Shown: positions 8,352 through 16,845 of the stretch, in pieces
Position numbering within the stretch: position 1 is the first letter of the stretch
Layout: the number at the start of each line of letters is the position of its first letter
DNA from: Clostridiales bacterium UBA6981
GTDB taxonomy: Bacteria > Bacillota > Clostridia > Oscillospirales > Oscillospiraceae
DNA length: 40,299 nt
NCBI GenBank assembly: GCA_002450075.1
Contig: DJYJ01000060.1
Location: 1-40,299 of the forward strand
Direction of reading: 5' to 3'
Program-made: the position numbers and the translations under genes
Notes under the pieces: generated by a model
Databases searched by the model: none
Seen by the model: only the letters and a program-made list of their open reading frames with translations
Told to the model about the DNA's origin: nothing

Positions 8352-8417
8352 ATGGCCAGCCCCCTGTCGGCCTTTCCGGCCGTTGTTTTGCGCCCTTTGT
8401 CAGAACGGGTTTTCTTT

Positions 8418-8446
8418 ATCATACCAAAATGCCGCGTGAAACGCAA
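8418..8446 (-). promoter_or_regulatory. promoter of the phosphatase-barstar gene
   Basis: Minus strand TTGCGT (8441-8446) and TATGAT (8418-8423) with 17 bp between. Its -35 lies only 10 bp from the -35 of the divergent promoter at 8457. Confidence 0.7.
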
Positions 8447-8456
8447 TCCAAAGCGC

Positions 8457-8485
8457 TTGTCTTTTCCGCGGCGGGGTGATATGAT
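8457..8485 (+). promoter_or_regulatory. promoter of the Pro/Thr-repeat lipoprotein
   Basis: TTGTCT (8457-8462), 17 bp, TATGAT (8480-8485). Divergent from and close to the phosphatase promoter, so a single regulator could affect both. Confidence 0.65.
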
Positions 8486-8554
8486 TTCCTTGTCCGCCGC
8501 TTTTTGGCATCGAATGTCTGTGCACAGATTTGCGGACGAAAGGAAGGATTCTCC

Positions 8555-9427
8555 ATGAAAAAAACTTTCCGTCGCTCCTCCGGGCTTATCTGCGCCGTGC
8601 TGCTCGCGGCGCTGCTGCTGAGTCTCGGCGGCTGCTCGTTCCGGGCGCCGGATCTCGCCCTCGCGACGCCGGAGCCCACGCCCGCGTCCACGCCGAAGCC
8701 AACGCCGAAGCCAACCCCGGAGCCTACGCCCGAGCCCACGCCCGAACCGACCCCGGAGCCTACGCCCGAGCCCACGCCCGAACCGACCCCGGAGCCCACA
8801 CCCGAGCCCACGCCGGATCCGGCGCAGTTCATCGACATCGCAACGTCCTCTCTCGTCAAGATCTCCAAGCACCCCGCCGCCGAAACGGTGTACAGCGGAG
8901 CCAACATCCTGATGATCGCCCGCGCCAGCGGAGCGGTCTCGCTTGAATGGCGCTTTGTCTCGCCGGACAAGAGCCGCGAGGTGATCTGGAACGCGAAAGA
9001 GCTGCAAAAAGAATTCCCCGGCCTTGCCTGCCGCGACGGCGACAAGGAGATCTTTTACATTGACAAGGTCTGCAAAGAGCTCAACGGCTGGTATGCCGTC
9101 TGCCTCTTCACCGACAAGGACGGCGGGATGCTCGCCTCGAAGGGCGCGCTGATCACCGTGAACGGCGCCGCGCCCTATACGCCGCAGCCCACCGCAACGC
9201 CCAAGCCGGACGATGACGACAACACGGTCACCGTCGTGGTCGGCGGCGACACGCAGCCCTCGCCCACGCCTTCGCCGACGCCGTCTGACACCACGGCAAC
9301 ACCGTCTCCGACGCCGTCTGACACCACGACAACTCCGTCTCCGACGCCATCTGGCACTGAGTCTACACCGTCTGACACTGCGACCCAGTCGCCGTCCCAA
9401 AGCCCAACCACAGGCGATGACTTCTGA
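8555..9427 (+). CDS. Pro/Thr-repeat lipoprotein of unknown function
   Basis: 290-residue lipoprotein. The signal peptide ends in lipobox LSLGGC, giving a lipidated Cys near residue 27. Residues about 37-88 are a (T/K)PEPTP-type repeat stalk, encoded partly by two exact copies of a 36-bp unit. A single folded domain of about 110 residues follows (FIDIATSSLVKISKHPAAETVYSGANI through SKGALITVNG), with an Ig-like or carbohydrate-binding look that I cannot assign. The C-terminus is a second Thr/Pro/Ser tail without an LPxTG motif. The ATG is chosen because AAGGAAGG precedes it and the signal peptide starts there. Such stalks usually space a domain across the peptidoglycan and may be glycosylated. 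Confidence 0.85.
   Translation: MKKTFRRSSGLICAVLLAALLLSLGGCSFRAPDLALATPEPTPASTPKPTPKPTPEPTPEPTPEPTPEPTPEPTPEPTPEPTPEPTPDPAQFIDIATSSLVKISKHPAAETVYSGANILMIARASGAVSLEWRFVSPDKSREVIWNAKELQKEFPGLACRDGDKEIFYIDKVCKELNGWYAVCLFTDKDGGMLASKGALITVNGAAPYTPQPTATPKPDDDDNTVTVVVGGDTQPSPTPSPTPSDTTATPSPTPSDTTTTPSPTPSGTESTPSDTATQSPSQSPTTGDDF
8715..8816 (+). repeat. 36-bp tandem repeat coding for EPTP stalk
   Basis: Two exact copies of a 36-bp unit (8715-8750 and 8751-8786) are followed by a partial third copy with a few changes. The unit encodes Pro-Glu-Pro-Thr repeats. Copy number is expected to vary between strains. Confidence 0.85.
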
Positions 9428-9441
9428 GCACAGGGCATAAT

Positions 9442-9475
9442 AAAAAGCAGAGAGCCATGTGCTCTCTGCTTTTTT
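9442..9475. terminator. bidirectional intrinsic terminator
   Basis: Arms AGCAGAGAGC (9446-9455) and GCTCTCTGCT (9461-9470), loop CATGT, with an A-tract and a T-tract. Shared by the convergent lipoprotein and membrane protein genes. Confidence 0.9.
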
Positions 9476-9486
9476 GTATTAACACC

Positions 9487-10323
9487 TCAGACGCGCTCGA
9501 AGCCGCCCTCTTCCACCGCCGCCTCGGCGATCGGATCGACCTTGCGGTGGCGCAGATTCTTGATCATGATCCAGTTGTACAGCATCAGCATCCCCGCCGT
9601 GGCGAGCAGCATCAGCTGCTGGCCCATATAACGGCCGTCCGCGAGACAGACGATCGCGAGGAAGGCGCCGAACATGCAGAAAAACAGGCTGTTCCACGCA
9701 TCCGCCGAGGAGTAGATGAAGCCGGACACGCGGAAAAACGCCAGCAGCAGCACGCAGCAGGCGATGACCTCGATGGCATAGGCCCACAGCACGCCGTTGA
9801 TCGAATTGACCTTATAGCAGGTCACAAGCCAGAACGCATAGAGCAGCATCGGCGAGAGTGAGGCGATGGAGACGAGCTTGCGCCGCGGCTCTTCCATGTT
9901 CGCCTCGCCGAGGATAAAGGGGAACGACGCACCGGCAAGCAGCCCCAGCACGGCAAGCACACGGTAAAAGCCGTCGTTCCTGTCCGCCTCGCTGCCGGCG
10001 AAAAGCAGGATCGCCCCGATCGCCATGAGCGCGCCGAGGAACCAGCGCAGGATCGAATAGAGCAGCCCGTCGTTTTCCAGCGCCTTCTGGAACGCGCCGG
10101 GGAGATAATAGTGCCGCTCGCGCCAGCGCCGGACAAAGACGAAGAACAGCGCTCCGGCCGCCAGAATGGACAGCGGGACAAGAACGTTGAAAAAGCTCGC
10201 ATCCGGCAGTCCTTCGTCGTTAAAGGCGATCTGGGTCTGCAGCCAGCGGATAAAAACGCCGAAGGCGCCCGCGCCGCCGACGTAACAGGTTTTTTCCAAA
10301 GCATCTTTTTGCATATTTTCCAT
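9487..10323 (-). CDS. multipass membrane protein of unknown function
   Basis: 278-residue integral membrane protein that I do not recognise. It has about eight hydrophobic segments in pairs: near the start (TCYVGGAGAFGVFIRWL), FFNVLVPLSILAAGALFFVFV, ILRWFLGALMAIGAILLFAG, VLAVLGLLAGASFPFIL, SIASLSPMLLYAFWLV, GVLWAYAIEVIACCVLLLAFF, SLFFCMFGAFLAIVCLA and LMLLATAGMLMLYNWIMI. Loops are short and a charged tail closes the protein. The start is MENMQKD; a second ATG three codons later is equally possible because the ribosome site is weak. A near-consensus promoter lies just upstream. Many Clostridia carry such small membrane proteins of unknown role beside spoIID-like genes. Confidence 0.75.
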   Translation of the reverse strand: MENMQKDALEKTCYVGGAGAFGVFIRWLQTQIAFNDEGLPDASFFNVLVPLSILAAGALFFVFVRRWRERHYYLPGAFQKALENDGLLYSILRWFLGALMAIGAILLFAGSEADRNDGFYRVLAVLGLLAGASFPFILGEANMEEPRRKLVSIASLSPMLLYAFWLVTCYKVNSINGVLWAYAIEVIACCVLLLAFFRVSGFIYSSADAWNSLFFCMFGAFLAIVCLADGRYMGQQLMLLATAGMLMLYNWIMIKNLRHRKVDPIAEAAVEEGGFERV

Positions 10324-10351
10324 CTCGCTCAAATAGAATAATACTGGGTAG

Positions 10352-10380
10352 ATTGTACCCTTTTTTGTATTCACAGTCAA
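10352..10380 (-). promoter_or_regulatory. promoter of the membrane protein gene
   Basis: Minus strand TTGACT (10375-10380), 17 bp, TACAAT (10352-10357). The start codon lies about 30 bp downstream. Confidence 0.8.
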
Positions 10381-10419
10381 GTAGCCGCCCACCCTGGGGC
10401 GGACAAGCGGGAGAAAAGC

Positions 10420-11472
10420 ATGAAACGAACGATCCTCTATGCCTATATCGCGCTCATGGTCGCGGTGGGCTTGCCCTTTCTGGCCGATCTCGGCGGGCAG
10501 GGCGCGCAGAAAAGCTCCGGGGCGGTAAATCCGACGCCGACGGCCGCGGTGGACGAGGCGCCGCCCTCTGTGCTTCCCCGCGCGGCCGATCCGGTCACGC
10601 CCTCGCCGCTGCCGGACGCTCCTGAGCCCGCGGCCCTTCCCGCCCCGGACAGGCTCACGGTGCTGCTGCCGGACGGAACGGTCACGGCGATGGACACGCA
10701 GGACTATCTCACCGGCGTCGTTTCCGCCGAGATGCCGCCAGGCTTCCACGCCGAGGCGCTCAGGGCCCAGGCCGTCGCGGCCAGGACCTATGCGCTGTAC
10801 TGCGCCTCGTTTTCCAAGCACGGCGAGGCGCAGGTGTGCACCGACTATCGCTGCTGCCAGGCCTGGCAGAGCGACGAACAGCTGCGGACGAAATGGGGAG
10901 AGGATTACGATGCGAATTATGAAAAAATACGTTCAGCCGTCGATCTTACATACGGCGAGTATCTTGCCGCCGGAGGGCAGCCGGTCTTTGCCGCTTTTCA
11001 CTCGTCCTCCGCCTCGGCGACGGAGAACAGCGCCGACGTGTGGAGCGCGGTGCCGTATCTCGTCAGTGTTTCGAGCCCGGAGACGGCCGACGACGTCCCG
11101 AACTACATCAGTACGCTGCGCTGCAGCCCTATCGACTTCCGTGACACGGTGCTCTCCGCGCATCCCGAGGCGGACTTCTCGGGGCCGGAGGATCAATGGA
11201 TAGGCGCGCTGCGGCGCGACGGCAGCGGACGCGTGGCCTCGCTTGTTCTCGGCGGGGTGGAGGTGAGCGGGATCGAGCTCCGTTCCCTCTTCTCCCTTCG
11301 CTCCACGGCCTTTGAGCTTACTTACGATTCCTCCGCCTTCACCTTTACCGTGACCGGCTTCGGCCACGGCGTGGGGATGAGTCAATACGGTGCGGATAAG
11401 ATGGCGCGTCTTGGCGCGGACTACCGGCAGATCCTGGCACATTACTATCCCGGCACGACTTTGGTGAAGTAA
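10420..11472 (+). CDS. spoIID: SpoIID/LytB-domain sporulation protein
   Basis: 350-residue protein with an N-terminal membrane anchor (residues 4-22), a Pro/Ala-rich linker (35-77) and the SpoIID domain (about 78-350). SpoIID is a lytic transglycosylase of the DMP complex that cuts denuded glycan strands to drive engulfment of the forespore. The catalytic glutamate lies in VVSAEMPPGFHAEALRAQAVAARTYAL (Glu104), the strongest family signature. A Cys/His-rich stretch (HGEAQVCTDYRCCQAW, Cys140, 145, 146) resembles the metal-site region of clostridial SpoIID. The conserved C-terminal GFGHGVGMSQYGA motif is intact. GGGAGA precedes the ATG. I cannot exclude a SpoIID-like paralogue, as some genomes have more than one and no spoIIR or spoIIIAA gene is nearby to confirm. 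Confidence 0.85.
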   Translation: MKRTILYAYIALMVAVGLPFLADLGGQGAQKSSGAVNPTPTAAVDEAPPSVLPRAADPVTPSPLPDAPEPAALPAPDRLTVLLPDGTVTAMDTQDYLTGVVSAEMPPGFHAEALRAQAVAARTYALYCASFSKHGEAQVCTDYRCCQAWQSDEQLRTKWGEDYDANYEKIRSAVDLTYGEYLAAGGQPVFAAFHSSSASATENSADVWSAVPYLVSVSSPETADDVPNYISTLRCSPIDFRDTVLSAHPEADFSGPEDQWIGALRRDGSGRVASLVLGGVEVSGIELRSLFSLRSTAFELTYDSSAFTFTVTGFGHGVGMSQYGADKMARLGADYRQILAHYYPGTTLVK

Positions 11473-11494
11473 TTATTTGTATATCGACGATAAA

Positions 11495-11532
11495 GCAAGG
11501 GCTGCTGCGGCCATGGCCGCGGCAGCCCTTGC
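11495..11532. terminator. long hairpin between convergent genes
   Basis: A 38-bp near-perfect palindrome centred on CCATGG, with outer arms GCAAGGGCTGC and GCAGCCCTTGC and one G-T pair. T-tracts on both sides are short, so termination efficiency is uncertain. Confidence 0.65.
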
Positions 11533-11559
11533 CGTGTTTTCGGATCGTTTGGAACGAGA

Positions 11560-12798
11560 TCAGAACGTAAAATTGCCGTTTTCGAATACCGCGATCTCTT
11601 CCCCGTCCGCCCTCGTGCCGACGATGGAGAGGTCGTGCGTGCCGATCATGAAATCGACATGCGTGTCCGAGTGATTCAGCCCCGCCGCGGCCAGCTCCTC
11701 GGCCGTCATATCCTCGCCGCCGCGCACACACTCGGGATACGCGTCGCCAAAGGCCAGGTGGCAGGCGGCGTTCTCGTCAAAGAGCGTGTCATAGAAGAGG
11801 ATCTCCTGGTTGCGGATCGGGCTGTCATAGGGCACGAGCGCGGCCTCGCCGAAGTGCGTGGCTCCCTCGTCCACGGAGAGCTCGGCCTTCAGCACGTCCT
11901 CGCCGCGGTCTGCGTGCGCCTCGACGATCTTGCCGCCGCGGACGACAAAGCGGATCCCCTCGACGAGGTTGCCGTTGAGCACCAGCGGCATCGCGGCGCA
12001 GACCACGCCGTCGACGCCGTCGCGCAGCGGCGCGGTGAAGATCTCCTCGGTGGGCATGTTGGCGATGAAGCGCTGTCCCTCGGGCGTGGCGCTGCTGCCG
12101 CCGGCCCAGAGATGCTCCTTCGGCAGGCGCACGACAAGGTCGGTGCCGAGCGCGTTGCGATAATGCAGCGATTCAAAGTGCCAGGCGTTGAGCTTTTCAA
12201 CGCGTGCGCGCAGCATCGCCTCGTGCGCGCGCCATTTCTCCACGGCGTCGCCCGCACCGGTGATGCGCACGGACTTGAACACCGCGTCCCACAGCCTCTC
12301 GAGCGCTTCTTTCCCGTCCAGGGCGGGAAACACCTTTTTTGCCCAGCTCTCGACCGGGATCGCGCCGATCGACCAGACGTTGCGGTTGGCCATCAGGCGG
12401 GAGCGGAAGGGCTCCATCGCCTTTCCGTAGGCGCGGCTGCTGCGCAGCAGGCGTTCGGGATCGACGTCCTTGAAGATCTCGGGGTCGCCGCTGCTGATGG
12501 AAAGGAAAAGCGCGCCGGCCTCGGCATAGCCGTTGCCGAACGTCTTTTTCCATTCCGGCACCTGGTCGAAAAGCTCGTCCGCGGCGTGCAGATAGTGCAG
12601 GCGCGTGCTCTGCTCGTCGCCCCAGTCCATCACGACCTCGCGCGCACCGGCGGCATAGGCCGCCTCCTCGCACAGGCGCGCAAACGGCGCGCAGTCCACC
12701 TGCGAGCGAATCACCAGCGTCTGGCCCTTCTGCAGATTCACGCCCACCTCGACGAGCAGCCGCGCGTATTCCCGCAGCTTTTTATCCATCGCTTCCAT
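11560..12798 (-). CDS. M29-family metallo-aminopeptidase
   Basis: 412-residue cytosolic aminopeptidase of the AmpS/AmpT (M29, thermophilic metalloprotease) family, which removes N-terminal residues from peptides using a pair of divalent metals. Visible family features: an N-terminal domain with NLQKGQTLVIRSQVDCAPFARL, then the C-terminal catalytic domain with metal and catalytic residues in LSVDEGATHFGEAALV (two Glu), NAACHLAFGDAYPECV (His), LNHSDTHVDFMIG (His and Asp) and a final EIAVFENGNFTF. Length equals the family norm of about 410. AGGA precedes the first of two ATGs four codons apart. It begins 3 bases after the folA stop, so it is the third gene of the thyA-folA operon, an unusual but plausible partnership. 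Confidence 0.92.
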   Translation of the reverse strand: MEAMDKKLREYARLLVEVGVNLQKGQTLVIRSQVDCAPFARLCEEAAYAAGAREVVMDWGDEQSTRLHYLHAADELFDQVPEWKKTFGNGYAEAGALFLSISSGDPEIFKDVDPERLLRSSRAYGKAMEPFRSRLMANRNVWSIGAIPVESWAKKVFPALDGKEALERLWDAVFKSVRITGAGDAVEKWRAHEAMLRARVEKLNAWHFESLHYRNALGTDLVVRLPKEHLWAGGSSATPEGQRFIANMPTEEIFTAPLRDGVDGVVCAAMPLVLNGNLVEGIRFVVRGGKIVEAHADRGEDVLKAELSVDEGATHFGEAALVPYDSPIRNQEILFYDTLFDENAACHLAFGDAYPECVRGGEDMTAEELAAAGLNHSDTHVDFMIGTHDLSIVGTRADGEEIAVFENGNFTF

Positions 12799-12801
12799 CG
12801 C

Positions 12802-13290
12802 TTAATTCCTGTCCTTTCTTTCGTATGTGCAAAAGCAAAAGCGGATCCCGTCCTCCTCCTGCCAGTCGCCCTGCGCGGCGCAGACCCAGTCGGGATCGGC
12901 GTCGAGATCCGGGAAGAAGCTGTCAGAGCGCGGCGCAAGGTCGATCTTCGTGATCTCCACGCGGTCGAGATACGGGAAAAACTGGCGAAACACGCTGGCC
13001 CCGCCGATGACGTAGCATTTATCGTATTTTGCCGCAAGGAAAAGCGCCTCGTCGGTGGAGCGGGCGACCTCGGCGCCTTCGATCGTGAGGTTCTGCCGGG
13101 TCACGACGATGTTGTGACGTCCCTTGAGCGGCCGTCCGCCGGGGAAATCCTCCATCGTTTTGCGCCCCACGATCACCGCCGCGCCGGCGGTGTATGCGCG
13201 GAAATGCGCGCGGTCGGCGTGCAGCACGACGGGCTGGGTGCCGCCGTCGCCGATGCCCCAGTCGGAATAGACCGCAACGATTGCATCCAT
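12802..13290 (-). CDS. folA: dihydrofolate reductase
   Basis: 162 residues, the usual size for bacterial DHFR. It reduces dihydrofolate to tetrahydrofolate with NADPH and regenerates the cofactor used up by thymidylate synthase. Recognisable elements are the N-terminal strand and Met20-type loop (AIVAVYSDWGIGDGG), the GRKTMEDFPGGRPLKGRHNIVVTR segment that binds the cofactor, and YVIGGASVFRQFFPYLDRVEITKI with the conserved GG pair. The start region has WGIGDGGTQP where many enzymes have NxIGxxNxLPW, so the loop is somewhat divergent. It lies 18 bases after thyA and directly before the aminopeptidase. Confidence 0.95.
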   Translation of the reverse strand: MDAIVAVYSDWGIGDGGTQPVVLHADRAHFRAYTAGAAVIVGRKTMEDFPGGRPLKGRHNIVVTRQNLTIEGAEVARSTDEALFLAAKYDKCYVIGGASVFRQFFPYLDRVEITKIDLAPRSDSFFPDLDADPDWVCAAQGDWQEEDGIRFCFCTYERKDRN

Positions 13291-13308
13291 GCTTTTCTCT
13301 CCCCTCTC

Positions 13309-14139
13309 TTACACCGCGACCGGGATCTTGCCGGTAAACTCCGAATACTCATAGCCCTCTACCCGAAAACTGTCGCGCGTAAAGGCGTAGAAGTCCTTGA
13401 CCGCGGGGTCAATGATAAACTTCGGCGCGGGCTTGGGCTCATGCGCGATGATCTCCTCGATGGCGGGCACGTGGCGGTCATAGATGTGCGCGTCGGCGAT
13501 CACGTGGATGAACTCGCCCGGCTCAAAGCCCGCGACCTGCGCCATCATCATCGTCAGCACGGCGTACTGCACGACGTTCCAGTTGTTCGCGGCCAGCATG
13601 TCCTGGGAGCGCTGGTTCAGGATCGCATTGAGCTTATTGCCGCTGACGTTGAAGGTCATCGAATACGCGCAGGGGTAGAGCGCCATTTCGCTTAAGTCCG
13701 CAAAGGTATAGATGTTCGTCATGATCCGGCGCGAGGCGGGATTGTGCTTCAAGTCCCAGATGACCTTGTCGACCTGATCCATATCGCCCTCGGGATAGTG
13801 GTGCTTCACGCCCAGCTGATAGCCGTAGGCCTTGCCGATCGAGCCGTTTTCGTCCGCCCAGGCGTCCCACACGCGGGTGCGCAGGTCGTGGACGTTGTTG
13901 CTCTTCTGCTGCCAGATCCACAAAAGCTCGTCGATCGCGCTCTTCCAGTAAGTGCGGCGCAGCGTCAGGATCGGGAACTCCTCCGAGAGGTCATAGCGGT
14001 TGACGATGCCGAATTTTTTGACGGTGTGGGCGGGCGCGCCGTCCTCCCAGCGGGGACGCACCGCCCGGTCGGTGTCCCAGACGCCGTTGTCCAATATATC
14101 CCTGCAGTTTGCGATAAAGATCTCGTCAGCTCTGCTCAT
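13309..14139 (-). CDS. thyA: thymidylate synthase (ThyA, phi3T-like type)
   Basis: 276-residue thymidylate synthase that methylates dUMP to dTMP with methylene-tetrahydrofolate and leaves dihydrofolate for FolA. Key segments: the N-terminal APAHTVKKFG and TLRRTYWKSAIDELLWIWQQKSNNV, the nucleophile Cys157 in LYPCAYSMTFNV, the phosphate-binding arginines in NQRSQDM and SSRR-like ASRRIM, and DAHIYDRH. The residue after the active-site Cys is Ala-Tyr rather than His-x-x, as in the ThyA subgroup of Bacillus phage phi3T and B. subtilis (PCVY), so this is a known subtype and not a decayed enzyme. The ORF could extend 67 codons upstream but the extension overlaps the promoter; the ATG at 14139 follows AGGAAAGG. 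First gene of the operon. Confidence 0.94.
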   Translation of the reverse strand: MSRADEIFIANCRDILDNGVWDTDRAVRPRWEDGAPAHTVKKFGIVNRYDLSEEFPILTLRRTYWKSAIDELLWIWQQKSNNVHDLRTRVWDAWADENGSIGKAYGYQLGVKHHYPEGDMDQVDKVIWDLKHNPASRRIMTNIYTFADLSEMALYPCAYSMTFNVSGNKLNAILNQRSQDMLAANNWNVVQYAVLTMMMAQVAGFEPGEFIHVIADAHIYDRHVPAIEEIIAHEPKPAPKFIIDPAVKDFYAFTRDSFRVEGYEYSEFTGKIPVAV

Positions 14140-14170
14140 ATGCGCACGACCTTTCCTGTTTTTCCACTTT

Positions 14171-14199
14171 AATTTACCATAGGCGATCGGAAAAGGCAA
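14171..14199 (-). promoter_or_regulatory. promoter of thyA-folA-aminopeptidase operon
   Basis: Minus strand TTGCCT (14194-14199), 17 bp, TAAATT (14171-14176), about 30 bp before the thyA ATG. Confidence 0.6.
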
Positions 14200-14255
14200 C
14201 AAAGAAACACCCCGCCGCCGCAGTCGGAATACAATGAGATGCGGAGGTGATGCGA

Positions 14256-15113
14256 TTGAAATTTGCGATCGTCGGCGGGGATGCGCGGCTTGTCTTTCTC
14301 GCCGGGCTGCTGTGGCGGGACGGCCACCGGGTCTGCACATACGCGCTCGAGCGCGCCGAGCTGCCCCGGGAGATCCCCAAGGCGGGCTGCATCCAGGGCT
14401 GCGTCTACGGCGCGGACTGCGTGGTGCTGCCGACGCCCGCGGAAGCGGGCGGCTTTCTTCTGACGCCGCTCTCCGGTGAGCAGCTGCGCACCGAGGAGCT
14501 CGTCTCCTCGCTCTGGCAGGGGCAGCGGCTGTTCGGCGGGAGGCTTGGCGACACGCTCTGTCTCTCGGCGCTGCGCCAGGGGCTGAGCGTCGAGGATCTG
14601 ACGCGGCGGGCGGATTTTGCCGCGCTCAACGCAGCCGTCACGGCCGAGGGTGCGATCGGCGAGCTGATGGCAAACAGCGACAAAACGCTCTGGCGCAGCC
14701 GTGTGCTCGTCTGCGGCTGGGGGCGGATCGCGAAGCTGCTCACGCTGCGGCTGCTGGGGCTGGGCGCTTCTGTCTGCGTGGCGGCGCGGCGGGCGGACGC
14801 GCGTGTCACGGCCCGTGCCCTCGGGGCGGAGAGCTGTGATTTCACCGAGCTCGAGGGGCTTCTCGGCGGCTTTGATTTCATCGTGAACACCGTGCCGGCC
14901 CGCGTGCTCGACGGCGGGCTTCTGTGCGCCGCGGCGGAGGACGCGCTGGTGCTGGAGCTCGCCTCTGCGCCGGGCGGCTTTGACAGGACGCTCGCCGAAA
15001 ACATCGGGCTGCGCGTGCTTGCGGCGCCGGGGCTGCCCGGACGCTATGCGCCGCGCCGCGCAGCCGAGATCATGTGCGAGGCGATCTATGCCGCGCTGGA
15101 AGAGGAGGAATAA
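14256..15113 (+). CDS. dpaA: dipicolinate synthase subunit A
   Basis: About 285 residues; DpaA (SpoVFA) with DpaB oxidises the heterocyclic product of DapA to dipicolinic acid, made in the mother cell and stored with calcium in the spore core. The N-terminus is LKFAIVGGDARLVFLAGLLWRDGHRVCTY, and a second Rossmann-type dinucleotide motif, VLVCGWGRIAKLLTLRLLGLGASV, lies at about 150-175, followed by FDFIVNTVPARVLD. I place the start at TTG 14256 because GGAGG at 14243-14247 is 8 bases upstream; ATG 14250 lies inside the ribosome site region and is too close. The stop is 2 bases before dpaB, so the pair is one operon. Expression in the mother cell (sigma-K or sigma-E) is expected but no clear promoter of that type is seen. 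Confidence 0.9.
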   Translation: MKFAIVGGDARLVFLAGLLWRDGHRVCTYALERAELPREIPKAGCIQGCVYGADCVVLPTPAEAGGFLLTPLSGEQLRTEELVSSLWQGQRLFGGRLGDTLCLSALRQGLSVEDLTRRADFAALNAAVTAEGAIGELMANSDKTLWRSRVLVCGWGRIAKLLTLRLLGLGASVCVAARRADARVTARALGAESCDFTELEGLLGGFDFIVNTVPARVLDGGLLCAAAEDALVLELASAPGGFDRTLAENIGLRVLAAPGLPGRYAPRRAAEIMCEAIYAALEEEE

Positions 15114-15115
15114 CG

Positions 15116-15685
15116 ATGGAAAAGAAAAAGCTGGGGCTCGCGCTGTGCGGCTCGTACTGTACGTATGAAAAGCTCTTTGCAAACGCCGAGGCGCTTGCGG
15201 GGGACTATGATCTCTATCCGATCATGAGTGACACCGCCGCCGAAACGGACACGCGCTTCGGCACGGCGGCGGCGCATATCCGGCGGCTGATGGATCTGAC
15301 AGGCAGAAAGGTCATTACGACGATCGCGGAGGCTGAGCCGCTCGGCCCCACAGTGGGTCTTGACGCGCTGCTGATCGCCCCGTGTACGGGCAACACACTC
15401 TCCAAGCTCGCTCACGGCATCACCGACAGCGCCGTCACAATGGCCGCCAAGGCGCATCTGCGCAACAGCCGGCCGCTCGTCATCGCCTTCTCCACCAACG
15501 ACGCGCTCTCCGGCTCGGCGGAGTCGATCGCGCGGCTTCTAAACCGCAAAAACGTGTATTTTGTTCCCTTTGGGCAGGACGATCCGCTTCGAAAGCCCTG
15601 CTCGCTGCAGGCAGACTTCTCGCTGCTCGGCGAGACGGTGGCCGCCGCGCTGGAGGGCAGGCAGCTCCAGCCGCTGCTGCGCTGA
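15116..15685 (+). CDS. dpaB: dipicolinate synthase subunit B
   Basis: 189-residue flavoprotein-like subunit of dipicolinate synthase (SpoVFB), the partner of DpaA. It belongs to the phosphopantothenoylcysteine-decarboxylase/UbiX-like flavoprotein fold: LGLALCGSYCTYEKLF at the N-terminus (binding loop), ALLIAPCTGNTLSKLAHGITDSAVTMAAKAHLR (the typical PxTxNTxxKxAxGxxD segment, residues about 85-118) and PLVIAFSTNDALSG. Length fits the family. The ATG at 15116 has GAGGAGG upstream. Together with DpaA it is strong evidence that the organism forms endospores. Confidence 0.93.
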   Translation: MEKKKLGLALCGSYCTYEKLFANAEALAGDYDLYPIMSDTAAETDTRFGTAAAHIRRLMDLTGRKVITTIAEAEPLGPTVGLDALLIAPCTGNTLSKLAHGITDSAVTMAAKAHLRNSRPLVIAFSTNDALSGSAESIARLLNRKNVYFVPFGQDDPLRKPCSLQADFSLLGETVAAALEGRQLQPLLR

Positions 15686-15702
15686 GGGCGGAAAAGAAAC
15701 AG

Positions 15703-15732
15703 CAACACCCCCGGGGAAACCCGGGGGTGTTG
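15703..15732. terminator. terminator between dpaB and psuG
   Basis: Arms CAACACCCCCGGG and CCCGGGGGTGTTG around GAAA (13 bp stem). Convergent genes end on either side. The T-tracts are short. Confidence 0.75.
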
Positions 15733-15894
15733 TTGCCTGAGGCGACGGCCGCAGAGGGACCCGATCGCTTCACTTGCCGGAGTGACGCCATTAGGAAACG
15801 GCCGGACGTCTCAAGCGCCGCTCATTATAGCACAATATTATTCCAGGACACGCCGCATGTCAAAACTCGCAGCTTTCCTGTCATGAAATGCACG

Positions 15895-16806
<912 letters not shown>

Positions 16807-16845
16807 GTATGGTTTCCTCCTTGTTTTTTGCCTGATTATTTAATA

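Noticed and set aside
9240..9425. CRISPR-like short repeats
   Set aside because: The repeats are in frame, code for Thr/Pro/Ser and have no regular unique spacers.
9380..9427. Sortase (LPxTG) anchor at the end of the Pro/Thr lipoprotein
   Set aside because: No LPxTG-like motif, hydrophobic segment or basic tail; the protein is anchored by its N-terminal lipid.
13660..13680. Degenerate active site in ThyA because His after the catalytic Cys is missing
   Set aside because: The PC-Ala/Val-Tyr form is typical of the phi3T/B. subtilis ThyA subtype, and all other conserved segments are intact.
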